A stretch of DNA of 64,000 bases, taken from positions 89,467 through 153,466 of the forward strand of contig NZ_VTQX01000006.1 in the NCBI RefSeq assembly GCF_008764295.1, read 5' to 3'. The notes beneath the pieces were generated by a model. The model worked only from the letters and a program-made list of their open reading frames with translations. It made no database searches and was not told where the DNA came from. The position numbers and the translations under genes are program-made. This DNA comes from Bacillus methanolicus. GTDB taxonomy: Bacteria > Bacillota > Bacilli > Bacillales > Cytobacillaceae. This document shows positions 37,904 to 46,279 of this stretch, piece after piece (the first letter of the stretch is position 1; each line of letters opens with the position of its first letter).

Positions 37904-38515
37904 ATGGGACAAGGTCTTACTGAGAATTTTTGGAGAAAACTTCATTCGTTATCTGGAGTCATTCCAGTCGGAGTATTTTTGACCTTTCATTTACTTTTAA
38001 ATTATTCAGCGACATGGGGAGAAGCATCCTATAATGCAGCTTCTAGTTTTATGATGAATCTTCCTTTCAAAATCGTTTTAGAGTTATTTGTTATTTTTAT
38101 ACCCCTGATCTTTCACGCTGTATATGGCGTGTATATTGCCTTAAAATCTAAAAATAATGTGAATCGCTATCATTTTTTTCGAAATTGGAGTTTCTTTTTT
38201 CAACGCTTAACAGGTTTTATCGCCTTCTTTTTTATTGTTTGGCATGTTTGGGAAACAAGGGTGCAAGTAGCATTTGGTGCCGAAGCAAGCTTTAGCATGA
38301 TGCATGACATCGTTTCAAATCCGATATCGTTAATTTTATATATAATTGGTATCGTTTCTGCGGTCTATCATTTCACGAATGGACTTTGGACATTCCTGAT
38401 TACATGGGGAATTACAGTTTCGCCACAATCGCAGAAAATCTTTCAATATATATCGATAGGGGCTTTTATCCTCTTATCATTCGTAGGGGTTCGAGCTATT
38501 TTCGCTTTTGTTTAA
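37904..38515 (+). CDS. sdhC: Succinate dehydrogenase cytochrome b558 subunit
   Basis: The 203-residue membrane anchor has five hydrophobic helices. The four histidines of the B. subtilis-type dihaem anchor are in place: TFHLLLNY, FHAVYGVY, WHVWETR and YHFTNGLW. It binds two haems b and menaquinone and carries SdhAB at the membrane. GGAGGC at 37891 selects ATG 37904; the frame also opens at a TTG six codons earlier. A 140-base repeat element separates it from sdhA, which is unusual for this operon. Confidence 0.92.
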   Translation: MGQGLTENFWRKLHSLSGVIPVGVFLTFHLLLNYSATWGEASYNAASSFMMNLPFKIVLELFVIFIPLIFHAVYGVYIALKSKNNVNRYHFFRNWSFFFQRLTGFIAFFFIVWHVWETRVQVAFGAEASFSMMHDIVSNPISLILYIIGIVSAVYHFTNGLWTFLITWGITVSPQSQKIFQYISIGAFILLSFVGVRAIFAFV

Positions 38516-38520
38516 CTTAT

Positions 38521-38660
38521 GGCTTCGTTAAATCATATTGTTGATAAAACAATTTTTGGCTCATTTCTTGTGAAACATGGTTTCACAAACTTTTGGAAGT
38601 ATGACTGAAAGATCTTCTGAGAAAATGAGCCAATAATCAATACCGACATATAACAAAGCC
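38521..38660 (+). repeat. Miniature inverted-repeat-like element, copy 2
   Basis: A 140-base element starts GGCTTCGTTAAAT and ends ATATAACAAAGCC, imperfect terminal inverted repeats. Inside are TTTTTGGCTCATTTC and GAAAATGAGCCAAT as a second inverted pair, and a hairpin TTGTGAAAC/GTTTCACAA. TAACTT occurs on both sides (38514 and 38661), a possible target duplication. It lies between sdhC and sdhA and is the cleanest of the three copies. Confidence 0.75.
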
Positions 38661-38686
38661 TAACTTCAAAGCAGGAGGTTTCTAAT

Positions 38687-40447
38687 ATGCAAAATGGAAA
38701 AGTAGCGATCGTTGGAGGCGGGTTAGCCGGTTTAATGGCAACAATAAAAATCGCGGAAGCCGGAATGAAAGTAGATTTATTTTCACTTGTTCCTGTGAAG
38801 CGTTCTCACTCTGTTTGTGCTCAAGGTGGCATCAATGGTGCTGTTAATACGAAAGGAGAAAATGATTCACCATGGGAACATTTTGATGACACTGTATATG
38901 GTGGAGACTTTCTTGCAAACCAACCACCTGTTAAGGCAATGTGTGAGGCAGCCCCGAAAATCATTCATATGTTTGATCGTATGGGAGTGATGTTTAATCG
39001 TACGCCAGAAGGATTGTTGGATTTTCGCAGATTTGGAGGAACACAGCATCATCGTACGGCCTATGCAGGAGCGACAACTGGTCAACAGTTATTATATGCG
39101 TTGGATGAACAAGTAAGACGTTATGAAGTAAAAGGGCTTGTGACAAAGTATGAAGGCTGGGAGTTTGTTTCAGCGATTCTTGACGAGAATGGTGTATGTC
39201 GAGGCATTACCTCTCAAAATTTAAGAACGATGGAAATAAAAGCATTTCCTGCTGATGCGGTTATTGTGGCGACTGGTGGACCGGGAATGATTTTTGGAAA
39301 ATCAACTAATTCAACGATTAATACAGGTTACGCAGCAGCTCGACTCTATCTGCAAGGTGCCACATATGCAAATGGCGAATTTATTCAAATTCACCCTACT
39401 GCCATTCCAGGCGATGATAAGAATCGCTTAATGAGTGAATCTGCTCGTGGAGAAGGTGGTCGAGTTTGGACGTATAAAGATGGAAAGCCTTGGTACTTTT
39501 TAGAGGAAAAGTATCCTGCCTATGGGAATTTGGTTCCTAGGGATATTGCGACTAGAGAAATTTTTGACGTGTGTGTAAATCAAAAACTAGGCATAAATGG
39601 CGAAAATAAAGTTTATTTGGATCTTTCTCATATTCCTGCTCAAGAGCTTGATGTAAAACTTGGTGGGATTATGGAGATTTACGAGAAATTTATGGGAGAT
39701 GATCCGCGCAAAATTCCGATGAAAATATTCCCTGGCGTGCATTATTCTATGGGTGGATTATGGGTTGACTTTCACCAAAAAACAAGTATTCCCGGAATGT
39801 TTGCTGCAGGTGAGTGCGATTATTCTCAGCATGGAGCTAACCGCCTAGGGGCTAATTCTTTATTATCGGCTGTCTATGGGGGAATGGTAGCTGGGCCTGA
39901 AGCGGTCAACTATATCCTTGCACAAAATAGGTCGGCTCAAGAGATTCCATCCTCGATATTTGAACGGCAAGTGACGGCAGATGAAGAAAACTATCAAGCT
40001 ATTTTAAAAATGGATGGATCAGAGAATGCCTATACTCTTCATAAAGAACTCGGTGAAATGATGACGGATAATGTGACTGTTGTTCGAGAGAATAAGAAAC
40101 TAAAAATGACCTATGAGAAATTACAGGAGTTCTCTGAACGTTATCAAAGAATTAATATCGAAGATACAGCAAAATGGAGCAATACAAGTGCTTCATTTGT
40201 TAGACAGCTAGAAGGAATGATCCAGTTGGCAAAAGTAATCACTCTTGGTGCATACGCCCGTAATGAAAGTCGAGGTGCCCATTATAAACCTGAGTTTCCA
40301 GAGCGGAATGATGAGGAATGGCTTAAAACAACGATGGCAAAATATAATGAAAGTAAAAACGCACCAGAACTGTCTTATGAAGAAGTAGATATTTCTTTAA
40401 TTGAGCCAAGAAAAAGAGATTATACAAAAGCGAAGGGAGCGAAGTGA
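38687..40447 (+). CDS. sdhA: Succinate dehydrogenase/fumarate reductase flavoprotein subunit
   Basis: The 586-residue protein has the FAD dinucleotide motif GGGLAGLMA near residue 10, the covalent-FAD histidine in SHSVCAQGG, the catalytic ARGEGGRVWT region, and HGANRLGANSLL near the C-terminal half. It oxidises succinate or reduces fumarate. SD GCAGGAGG precedes the ATG. SdhB follows one base after the stop. Association with Dcu, AspA and an FNR box suggests that this copy works as a fumarate reductase; sequence alone cannot settle the direction. Confidence 0.93.
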   Translation: MQNGKVAIVGGGLAGLMATIKIAEAGMKVDLFSLVPVKRSHSVCAQGGINGAVNTKGENDSPWEHFDDTVYGGDFLANQPPVKAMCEAAPKIIHMFDRMGVMFNRTPEGLLDFRRFGGTQHHRTAYAGATTGQQLLYALDEQVRRYEVKGLVTKYEGWEFVSAILDENGVCRGITSQNLRTMEIKAFPADAVIVATGGPGMIFGKSTNSTINTGYAAARLYLQGATYANGEFIQIHPTAIPGDDKNRLMSESARGEGGRVWTYKDGKPWYFLEEKYPAYGNLVPRDIATREIFDVCVNQKLGINGENKVYLDLSHIPAQELDVKLGGIMEIYEKFMGDDPRKIPMKIFPGVHYSMGGLWVDFHQKTSIPGMFAAGECDYSQHGANRLGANSLLSAVYGGMVAGPEAVNYILAQNRSAQEIPSSIFERQVTADEENYQAILKMDGSENAYTLHKELGEMMTDNVTVVRENKKLKMTYEKLQEFSERYQRINIEDTAKWSNTSASFVRQLEGMIQLAKVITLGAYARNESRGAHYKPEFPERNDEEWLKTTMAKYNESKNAPELSYEEVDISLIEPRKRDYTKAKGAK

Positions 40448-40448
40448 G

Positions 40449-41201
40449 ATGGAAGCTAAAAAAAGCATTCGCCTCCTGATTACGAGACAAAATGATCTTC
40501 ATTCACCTTCTTATGAAGAAGAATTTCTTGTTCCGTACCGTCCTAATATGAATATTATTTCTGCATTAATGGAAATTAGAAAAAATCCTGTTAATGCAAA
40601 AGGAGAAAAAACAACGGCTGTTGTTTGGGAAAGCGTCTGTTTGGAAGAGGTTTGTGGAAGTTGTTCAATGATCATTAATGGGAAACCAAGACAAGCATGC
40701 TCAACCTTGATCGATAAATTAGAGCAGCCGATCCGACTGGAGCCTTTAAAAACTTTTCCTGTAATTAGAGATTTAATGGTCGATAGGGAAAGAATGTTTG
40801 AGGCATTGAAGCAAGTACGGGCCTGGATTCCGATAGATGGTACATATGATCTTGGTGCAGGTCCAAGAATGCCAGAGAAAACGCGGCAGTGGGCGTATGA
40901 ATTATCTAAATGTATGACATGCGGCTGTTGTCTTGAAGCTTGTCCAAATGTGAATCAGAAATCCTCTTTTATCGGTCCTGCTCCGCTATCGCAAGTTCGT
41001 CTTTTTAATACCCATCCGACTGGGGCTATGAATAAAGAAGAAAGGTTAGCAGCCATTATGGGAGCTGGTGGAATAACAGCCTGTGGAAACTCACAAAACT
41101 GTGTGGAGGTTTGTCCAAAAGGAATTCCATTGACCACATCAATCGCTGCACTGAATCGTGAAACAACATTGCAATCCTTTCGGAATTTTTTTGGCGGCTG
41201 A
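40449..41201 (+). CDS. sdhB: Succinate dehydrogenase/fumarate reductase iron-sulfur subunit
   Basis: The 250-residue protein has three Fe-S sites: the [2Fe-2S] cysteines in CLEEVCGSCSM and the later QAC, the [4Fe-4S] motif CMTCGCCLEACP, and the [3Fe-4S] cysteines in CGNSQNCVEVCPKG. It passes electrons between SdhA and the SdhC quinone site. ATG 40449 is chosen, with GAAGGGAG upstream; earlier codons of the frame overlap sdhA. It is the last gene of the run. Confidence 0.93.
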   Translation: MEAKKSIRLLITRQNDLHSPSYEEEFLVPYRPNMNIISALMEIRKNPVNAKGEKTTAVVWESVCLEEVCGSCSMIINGKPRQACSTLIDKLEQPIRLEPLKTFPVIRDLMVDRERMFEALKQVRAWIPIDGTYDLGAGPRMPEKTRQWAYELSKCMTCGCCLEACPNVNQKSSFIGPAPLSQVRLFNTHPTGAMNKEERLAAIMGAGGITACGNSQNCVEVCPKGIPLTTSIAALNRETTLQSFRNFFGG

Positions 41202-41419
41202 GTTGATTTCACAATCTGTTAAGGTAAATTAAAAAACGAACAATTTTTAATTATTTAGCGTTACTAAAATGAAATTTAATTGAAAAACAACCTATTTAGA
41301 TAACTGAACGTTCGTTTTTAAATTAGAAGTGAGTTTTTGAAATTGATAAGGCTAAGCTAATGTCATTATTTTTAAAGTTTACGATTTAACAAACGAAAGA
41401 CACTAAGTAAAGTGATATG

Positions 41420-41475
41420 ATCCCCTTAAGGTAGACAGATTAAACACCCTGTTTACTTCAAGGGGATTATTTTTT
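41420..41475 (+). terminator. Long stem-loop with T tail, possibly an IS end
   Basis: ATCCCCTTAAGGTAGACAG (41420-41438) pairs with CTGTTTACTTCAAGGGGAT (41449-41467) with few mismatches, followed by TATTTTTTA. It could terminate the sdh transcript or be the leftover end of an insertion sequence. The rest of 41202-41611 is AT-rich with no gene. Confidence 0.5.
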
Positions 41476-41553
41476 ATGTCAAAAAGAGTTCGTTCGGTAA
41501 AGAAAAAAACCAAGAATGAAGGCCTTGAAAGACAGAAATCACTCGATGCCTGA
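41476..41553 (+). pseudogene. Short basic ORF, possible transposase OrfA remnant
   Basis: ATG directly after the stem-loop opens 25 codons (MSKRVRSVKKKTKNEGLERQ, then KSLDA). Its very basic start resembles the first residues of IS3-type OrfA proteins, but it stops early. No further transposase sequence follows. Identity is uncertain. Confidence 0.3.
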
Positions 41554-41611
41554 ACTTGAATCTGTTTATAATGTCCATCCAAACATTTCAGAGAATCTAC
41601 GAGAGGGGTTT

Positions 41612-41956
41612 TTAGCTGATTTCCACTTGGAGAATTTTCGTAAAGGAAAGGCTCAGAGCATCAGCATCGTTCACGATTTTTAACGAGCCTTCTATTGGAT
41701 CAACCTTTTGAATCCAGCCCCAGAACTGCCTTGGTCCGTATTTATCTGCATAGATAATGGTCACTGCTCGCATTTGTTCGATCGATTTCAAAATTTCACG
41801 ATTAATCTCTTCGAGCTGATCATGATCTAGTAGAGGCGGAATAAATTCCTGCTGTTTTCGTTTTTCTTCTAATAGCTGTTCTTTATGCTCAGGTAGCATC
41901 ATCCGACTGGATTCCCAGCGTAAATTATGTCCTTTGCTTAACTTATTTATTGGCAT
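41612..41956 (-). CDS. yqjX: YolD-like protein
   Basis: The 114-residue protein fits the YolD-like family, small Firmicutes proteins commonly next to Y-family polymerase genes (B. subtilis YqjX beside YqjW). Features are LRWESSRMMLPEHKEQL and FWGWIQKVDPIEGSLKIVN. A structural role related to UmuD has been proposed for the family, but the function is not shown. It starts 13 bases after the polymerase stop, so the two are co-transcribed and share its LexA boxes. Confidence 0.88.
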   Translation of the reverse strand: MPINKLSKGHNLRWESSRMMLPEHKEQLLEEKRKQQEFIPPLLDHDQLEEINREILKSIEQMRAVTIIYADKYGPRQFWGWIQKVDPIEGSLKIVNDADALSLSFTKILQVEIS

Positions 41957-41969
41957 TTTCTATTCACCC

Positions 41970-43199
41970 TTATTTGTAATGTCCACCTATTTTTTTTGCA
42001 CGCTCAAAGGCTTGCCCTGCGTGGGTTAAAGAAGAAGCTCGAAAAATGGCTGTCCGTCCGTATTTATTCCAGATCGCATCTAATGCATGATTTAAGCGTT
42101 CTCTCTCTAAATAGTTATCGAATAAATCGATTTGATAACAGTCAGCTGTTTGCAGATTGGTTAATGAAACCCCAAGACTTCTGACCGGTTGCCGATCCCA
42201 ATGTCTTAAAAATAATTTATAGGCTGCGGTAAAAATATCCATATCAAAATTAGTAGGAATCGGCAATGTCATCTGTCTATGGAAACCAGTTGGAGCATCA
42301 AAATCTGCCCCCCTAACTCCGCATGAAACGGTAGTTCCCATATAGCCCTTATTCCTACATCTTCTGGCTACTTCAGTACTAAGCTCCAATAAAACGGTTT
42401 TAATTTCTTCTATTTCAGAATAATCTCTTGGCAATGTCATGTGATGGCCAACAGCTTTTTGTTGATCATGTGTTTTGACGGTAACAGGAGAAGGGTCAAT
42501 TCCATTAGCGGTTTGCCAGAGCACTTCTCCATTGATTCCCCAGCGCTTTTTAAGGATCTCAACTGGGAATGTAGCTAATTGGCCGATGGTAAATATCCCC
42601 ATGCCTTGTAAGTTTTTCTCCATTCTTCTTCCGACGCCAAACATTTTATTAACTGGTAGCTTCCAAAGTTGTTCCATGTTCGTTTCATCTAACTTAAATA
42701 TTCCTTTTTTATTTCCTTTTGCAAAGTTATCACAAGCCATTTTGGCAAGAGCTTTGTTTTTGCCGATACCGATCCTGGCATATACTCCGACATCGTTGAG
42801 AATTTGTCGCTGCAATGTTGCGGCCATTTTATACTCGTTTCCTAATATGTTCAAGCTTCCAGATACATCTAAAAATTGCTCGTCAATTGAAAATGGTTCA
42901 ACTAAATCGGTGAATTGTTCCATGATCCGGCTAATCGCTACTGAGACATTTATATAGGTTTGCATATGTGGTTTAACGACAACTAGTTGAGGGCATTTTG
43001 TTTGAGCTTGCCACAGTAGCTCAGCGGTCTTAATTCCGAAACCTTTTGCAATCGGACATGCAGCCAAAATAATTCCCGACCTTCTTTCAGGATCTCCGGC
43101 TACTACTAGAGGTTTATTTTGATAAGCTGTGTTTCTAACCTTTTCTACAGAAGCATAAAACGATTGAATATCTACAAGAAAAATCACTTTATCCTTCAT
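41970..43199 (-). CDS. polY2: Y-family DNA polymerase PolY2 (YqjW/UvrX type)
   Basis: The 409-residue polymerase has palm motifs VDIQSFYASVE and EPFSIDEQFLD, the HhH segment MFGVGRRMEKNLQGMG, and a clamp-binding QIDLFD near residue 375. It differs from PolY1 and belongs to the UvrX/YqjW branch, the inducible translesion polymerase of bacilli. SD GGAAAGGAAG precedes the ATG. Two LexA boxes flank a TATAAT upstream, so it should be SOS-induced. Confidence 0.93.
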   Translation of the reverse strand: MKDKVIFLVDIQSFYASVEKVRNTAYQNKPLVVAGDPERRSGIILAACPIAKGFGIKTAELLWQAQTKCPQLVVVKPHMQTYINVSVAISRIMEQFTDLVEPFSIDEQFLDVSGSLNILGNEYKMAATLQRQILNDVGVYARIGIGKNKALAKMACDNFAKGNKKGIFKLDETNMEQLWKLPVNKMFGVGRRMEKNLQGMGIFTIGQLATFPVEILKKRWGINGEVLWQTANGIDPSPVTVKTHDQQKAVGHHMTLPRDYSEIEEIKTVLLELSTEVARRCRNKGYMGTTVSCGVRGADFDAPTGFHRQMTLPIPTNFDMDIFTAAYKLFLRHWDRQPVRSLGVSLTNLQTADCYQIDLFDNYLERERLNHALDAIWNKYGRTAIFRASSLTHAGQAFERAKKIGGHYK

Positions 43200-43223
43200 T
43201 TTGGTATCTTCCTTTCCTTATAG

Positions 43224-43264
43224 AGAACATATATTCGCTTTTATTATATACGAAAGTATGTTCG
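43224..43264 (-). promoter_or_regulatory. LexA-controlled promoter of polY2-yqjX
   Basis: Two LexA (DinR) boxes fit CGAAC-N4-GTTCG: CGAAAGTATGTTCG at 43251-43264 (one mismatch) and AGAACATATATTCG at 43224-43237 (two mismatches). Between them the minus strand reads TATAAT (43243-43248), a -10 box. LexA bound here would cover the promoter. Confidence 0.8.
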
Positions 43265-43515
43265 ATTAGTACTGGGAAATATTTCTGGTTAGCGAAAAAG
43301 AATGATTAAATGATGAATAAAATCTCGCGAAATAAGTGCTTGTGAAGTAGAAAGGGAATGGCAGTTTTTAGATTGAGATTGATAAGAGCACATATTCATG
43401 ACCCTTAAGTGTAAAAATGCCTAAGTAGAAATATTTAGAAGGATAAAAAAATTTGATTTTGAAATGCCTGAATCAGTTAAAATGATTTATAAAAAAGATA
43501 GCCTAGGGAGGTTTT

Positions 43516-43596
43516 ATGTTTATATTTATAGAAGTTATTTTAATGAAAAAAGAACGCAGAAATGAGTGGGATAAAATAAAAGGGGGATGGGTATGA
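43516..43596 (+). CDS. 26-codon ORF overlapping the phzF-like start
   Basis: A strong GGGAGG lies 4 bases before ATG 43516. The ORF reads [20 protein letters not shown] and ends IKGGWV, with its TGA overlapping ATG 43593 of the next gene. This ATGA arrangement is typical of translational coupling. The product could be a leader peptide or a small protein; no family is recognised. Confidence 0.45.
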   Translation: MFIFIEVILMKKERRNEWDKIKGGWV

Positions 43597-44504
43597 AGTC
43601 TGTAAAAGTTTATCATTATGATGCATTTAGCAAAGAACCTAATAAAGGGAATCCTGCGGGAGTTGTTTTGAATGGAGCTGAGTTAACTGAAGAGGAAATG
43701 CAGGAGATTGCTTTAAAAGTGGGTTTTAATGAGACGGCCTTTCCAGTTAAATCACAAGTAGCTGATTTGAGAATACGTTTTTTTACCCCAGGTCATGAAA
43801 TGGATCTATGCGGTCACGCCACAATAGCAACGGTTTATGCGTTAAAAAAGAAAGGATTGTTGGGGGATAAAATAGACCTTACAATTGAAACAAAAGCAGG
43901 GATATTACCTGTAACGATAACTGGAAGTGACCAATTTATAACGATGAAACAAGCTCAACCAAAATTTGAAAGTTTTAATGGTTCAAGAAAAGAACTAGCG
44001 GACTCAATCGGATTGGAAGAATCTGATATTGAAGACAATTTACCAATAGTATATGGAAGTACAGGTACGTGGACATTATTACTACCAATAAAAAAATTAG
44101 AGGCATTTAAAAAAATGCACCCTAATAATAAAAACTTCCCATCTATTTTAAAAGAAATGCCTACAGCATCTGTGCATCCATTCTGTTTGGAAACCTATGA
44201 TTCCAATGCCGATATGCATGCTCGACATTTTTCTTCACCGTATTCAGGTACTATCGAGGATGCAGTAACGGGTACAGCTTCGGGTGTGATGGGAGCTTTT
44301 TATGCCACATATATTAATCACCACTTTAAAAAATCTTTGCACCTTATCGTTGAGCAAGGTCATGAAATGGAAAAAAATGGTCGCGTTATGGTCCACATTT
44401 CCAAAAACAACGAATCTTTAGATGTTGAAATTACTGGAAATGCTGTATATGTAAAAGATTTTGACATTCTATTAGGAGAAACAAGTCATTCTTTCCAATC
44501 GTAA
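43593..44504 (+). CDS. PhzF-family isomerase-like protein
   Basis: The 303-residue protein has the PhzF (diaminopimelate epimerase-like) fold: [20 protein letters not shown] with the active-site region, FNETAF, the duplicated [17 protein letters not shown], and [10 protein letters not shown]. Family members isomerise small acids such as trans-2,3-dihydro-3-hydroxyanthranilate; most homologues have no known substrate. The run AGGGGG sits 6 bases before ATG 43593, so this start is preferred to ATG 43587. It may be translationally coupled to the 26-codon ORF upstream. Confidence 0.88.
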   Translation: MKSVKVYHYDAFSKEPNKGNPAGVVLNGAELTEEEMQEIALKVGFNETAFPVKSQVADLRIRFFTPGHEMDLCGHATIATVYALKKKGLLGDKIDLTIETKAGILPVTITGSDQFITMKQAQPKFESFNGSRKELADSIGLEESDIEDNLPIVYGSTGTWTLLLPIKKLEAFKKMHPNNKNFPSILKEMPTASVHPFCLETYDSNADMHARHFSSPYSGTIEDAVTGTASGVMGAFYATYINHHFKKSLHLIVEQGHEMEKNGRVMVHISKNNESLDVEITGNAVYVKDFDILLGETSHSFQS

Positions 44505-44555
44505 ATCGATAATAGGCGCACCTGATGGCTGATTAAAAAGTTTTAAAACAATCTA

Positions 44556-44600
44556 GCAAGTAGAGAAATAGTTGGCATGATTTTCTTCACTTGCCTTTTT
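44556..44600 (+). terminator. Terminator after the phzF-like gene
   Basis: GCAAGT-AGAGAAA and TTTTCTT-ACTTGC arms pair, followed by CTTTTTG. Confidence 0.65.
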
Positions 44601-44786
44601 GAGCACTTGTCATTTAGAGGAAGAGCCGCAATAAACTATAAAAAGTGTGCATTATCTCTCAAATTTGCGCAATAGATGTAAAGCTTCGCACAATCCAGAA
44701 AGCAGACTGTATAAAATTGACGAGATGGCATGGCGTTGTGTTATGAAATAGTCTATTTATCTTTTCAAAAGACAATTAGAATATTT

Positions 44787-45656
44787 TCAATGAGGCTCTA
44801 CATGGACATGTACTTCATAAACTCCATAGTCTTTCATCAAGGTATCTTCAATTGCGGTTGCAATATCATGAGCTTGCTTAATATCTAAGGTTGAATTGAC
44901 GAAAATGACAACATCGATCACTTCGTTATTGCCATAATTCCTTCCTTTAATTTCTTTTATTCCTGTAACGCCAAAAATGTTTGAGATCACTTTTTGATAC
45001 ACGACGAGCTTAGTTTCATCAAATCCATCTGAAAGTTCATGGGCAGCCTGCTTAAAAATATCCCAAGCTGTTTTACAAATTAACAGCCCTACGATAATAG
45101 CGGTTAATACGTCCAACCAGGGCATATTTAATTGGGAAGCAAATATCCCGATTGCTGTTCCGATACTTACCCATGCATCAGAGATGTTATCCTTTGCAGC
45201 GGCCATCACGGCTTTACTGTTGATTTTCAACGCTAATTTTTTATTATAACGATAAACAAAATACATGGCTATTGCACTAAAAACACCAGTGTAAGCAGCG
45301 ATAATATCGGGCGGCTCCTTGCTGCCTTCAAATAAAGATGATCCGGCATCAATCAATACTTGTATCCCAACGGCTAACATAATAAAAGAGGCGATCATCG
45401 AGGCGATCGTTTCACTTTTCCAATGGCCGTAACGATGGTTTTTATCAGGTGGTTTGCGCGCCAATTTTAGCCCGATAAGGACAGCAAGTGATGCAATAAT
45501 ATCGGTTGTATTATTGAGGCCGTCTGCTTTTAAAGCAGCAGAATCGCTCATATGGCCGACGAGTAATTTTATGATAGACAGAACAATATAAGCAAAAATA
45601 CTAAGAATTGCTCCCCGTTCTCCTAGTTTGAGGTTGTGATATTTTTCAGTATTCAT
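44787..45656 (-). CDS. mneP: Cation diffusion facilitator, manganese efflux (MneP-like)
   Basis: The 289-residue protein has six membrane helices. The metal sites are ADGLNNTTDI in helix 2 and KDNISDAWVS in helix 5, the Asn/Asp pattern of Mn-transporting members, not the His/Asp pattern of zinc exporters. A C-terminal cytoplasmic ferredoxin-like domain ends in VHVHVEPH. It is very similar to B. subtilis MneP (YdfM), which exports Mn(II) under MntR control. No MntR box was identified upstream. Confidence 0.87.
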   Translation of the reverse strand: MNTEKYHNLKLGERGAILSIFAYIVLSIIKLLVGHMSDSAALKADGLNNTTDIIASLAVLIGLKLARKPPDKNHRYGHWKSETIASMIASFIMLAVGIQVLIDAGSSLFEGSKEPPDIIAAYTGVFSAIAMYFVYRYNKKLALKINSKAVMAAAKDNISDAWVSIGTAIGIFASQLNMPWLDVLTAIIVGLLICKTAWDIFKQAAHELSDGFDETKLVVYQKVISNIFGVTGIKEIKGRNYGNNEVIDVVIFVNSTLDIKQAHDIATAIEDTLMKDYGVYEVHVHVEPH

Positions 45657-45900
45657 TCTTCGAACTCTCCTATATTTAACATATTACTAGGATAACAACA
45701 ACTAAATGGGTGGGTCTATAGCAATCTTATTGTGCCATTCTATATAAATAGGGAAAGCGAAAAAATGTTTCGTTAAGGAAATTTGGGTTTTGCTAAAAGT
45801 ATATTTCATAGCATTTCCCAATTTAAATGATGCGAAAACATGAGGTGTGGAAGAAGAGAGTAGTTATGCTACAATATCAACAGATGGAGGGGATGATAGA

Positions 45901-46227
45901 ATGGAAATTACCGTTACAGAGAGAGCAGCGAAGAAAATTGAGGAAAAGACTGGAAAACAAAAGGGTTTTCTTAAGCTGAAGTATGATACAGAAGGGTGCG
46001 GTTGTGTCGTTAGTGGGGTAACATCACTTTGGCTAGTCAACGAAATTGATGAAGATGACCGGGCGATTGAAACCTCTATCGGTTCAATCTATGTGGAAAA
46101 ATCAAAAGAAGTTTTTTTAAATGAGAATCTTAAAATTGACTTTTCTCAGAGTTCCAATAGCTTTCAGTTAAAAAGTCCGAATGAATTCTTGAACCCGAGA
46201 ATGAGTTTTGTCAATAAACTAAATTAA
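45901..46227 (+). CDS. yqkB: HesB/IscA-like iron-sulfur protein (YqkB)
   Basis: The 108-residue protein has the HesB/A-type fold, beginning MEITVTERAAKKIEE, with the cysteines in DTEGCGCVVSGV. It lacks the usual C-terminal Cys-x-Cys pair of IscA, as expected for the YqkB subgroup, so a role in cluster assembly is uncertain. GGAGGGGATGA precedes ATG 45901; the frame is open for 18 more codons upstream. It converges with yqkD on a shared terminator. Confidence 0.85.
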   Translation: MEITVTERAAKKIEEKTGKQKGFLKLKYDTEGCGCVVSGVTSLWLVNEIDEDDRAIETSIGSIYVEKSKEVFLNENLKIDFSQSSNSFQLKSPNEFLNPRMSFVNKLN

Positions 46228-46235
46228 CGATATAA

Positions 46236-46279
46236 CAAATGGCTGGTATAGATACACCATCATTCTATGCCAGCCATTT
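46236..46279. terminator. Bidirectional terminator between yqkB and yqkD
   Basis: CAAATGGCTGG-ATAG and CTAT-GCCAGCCATTTG pair, with TTTATTT after the stem on the plus strand. Its right arm lies in the yqkD coding end. Confidence 0.7.
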
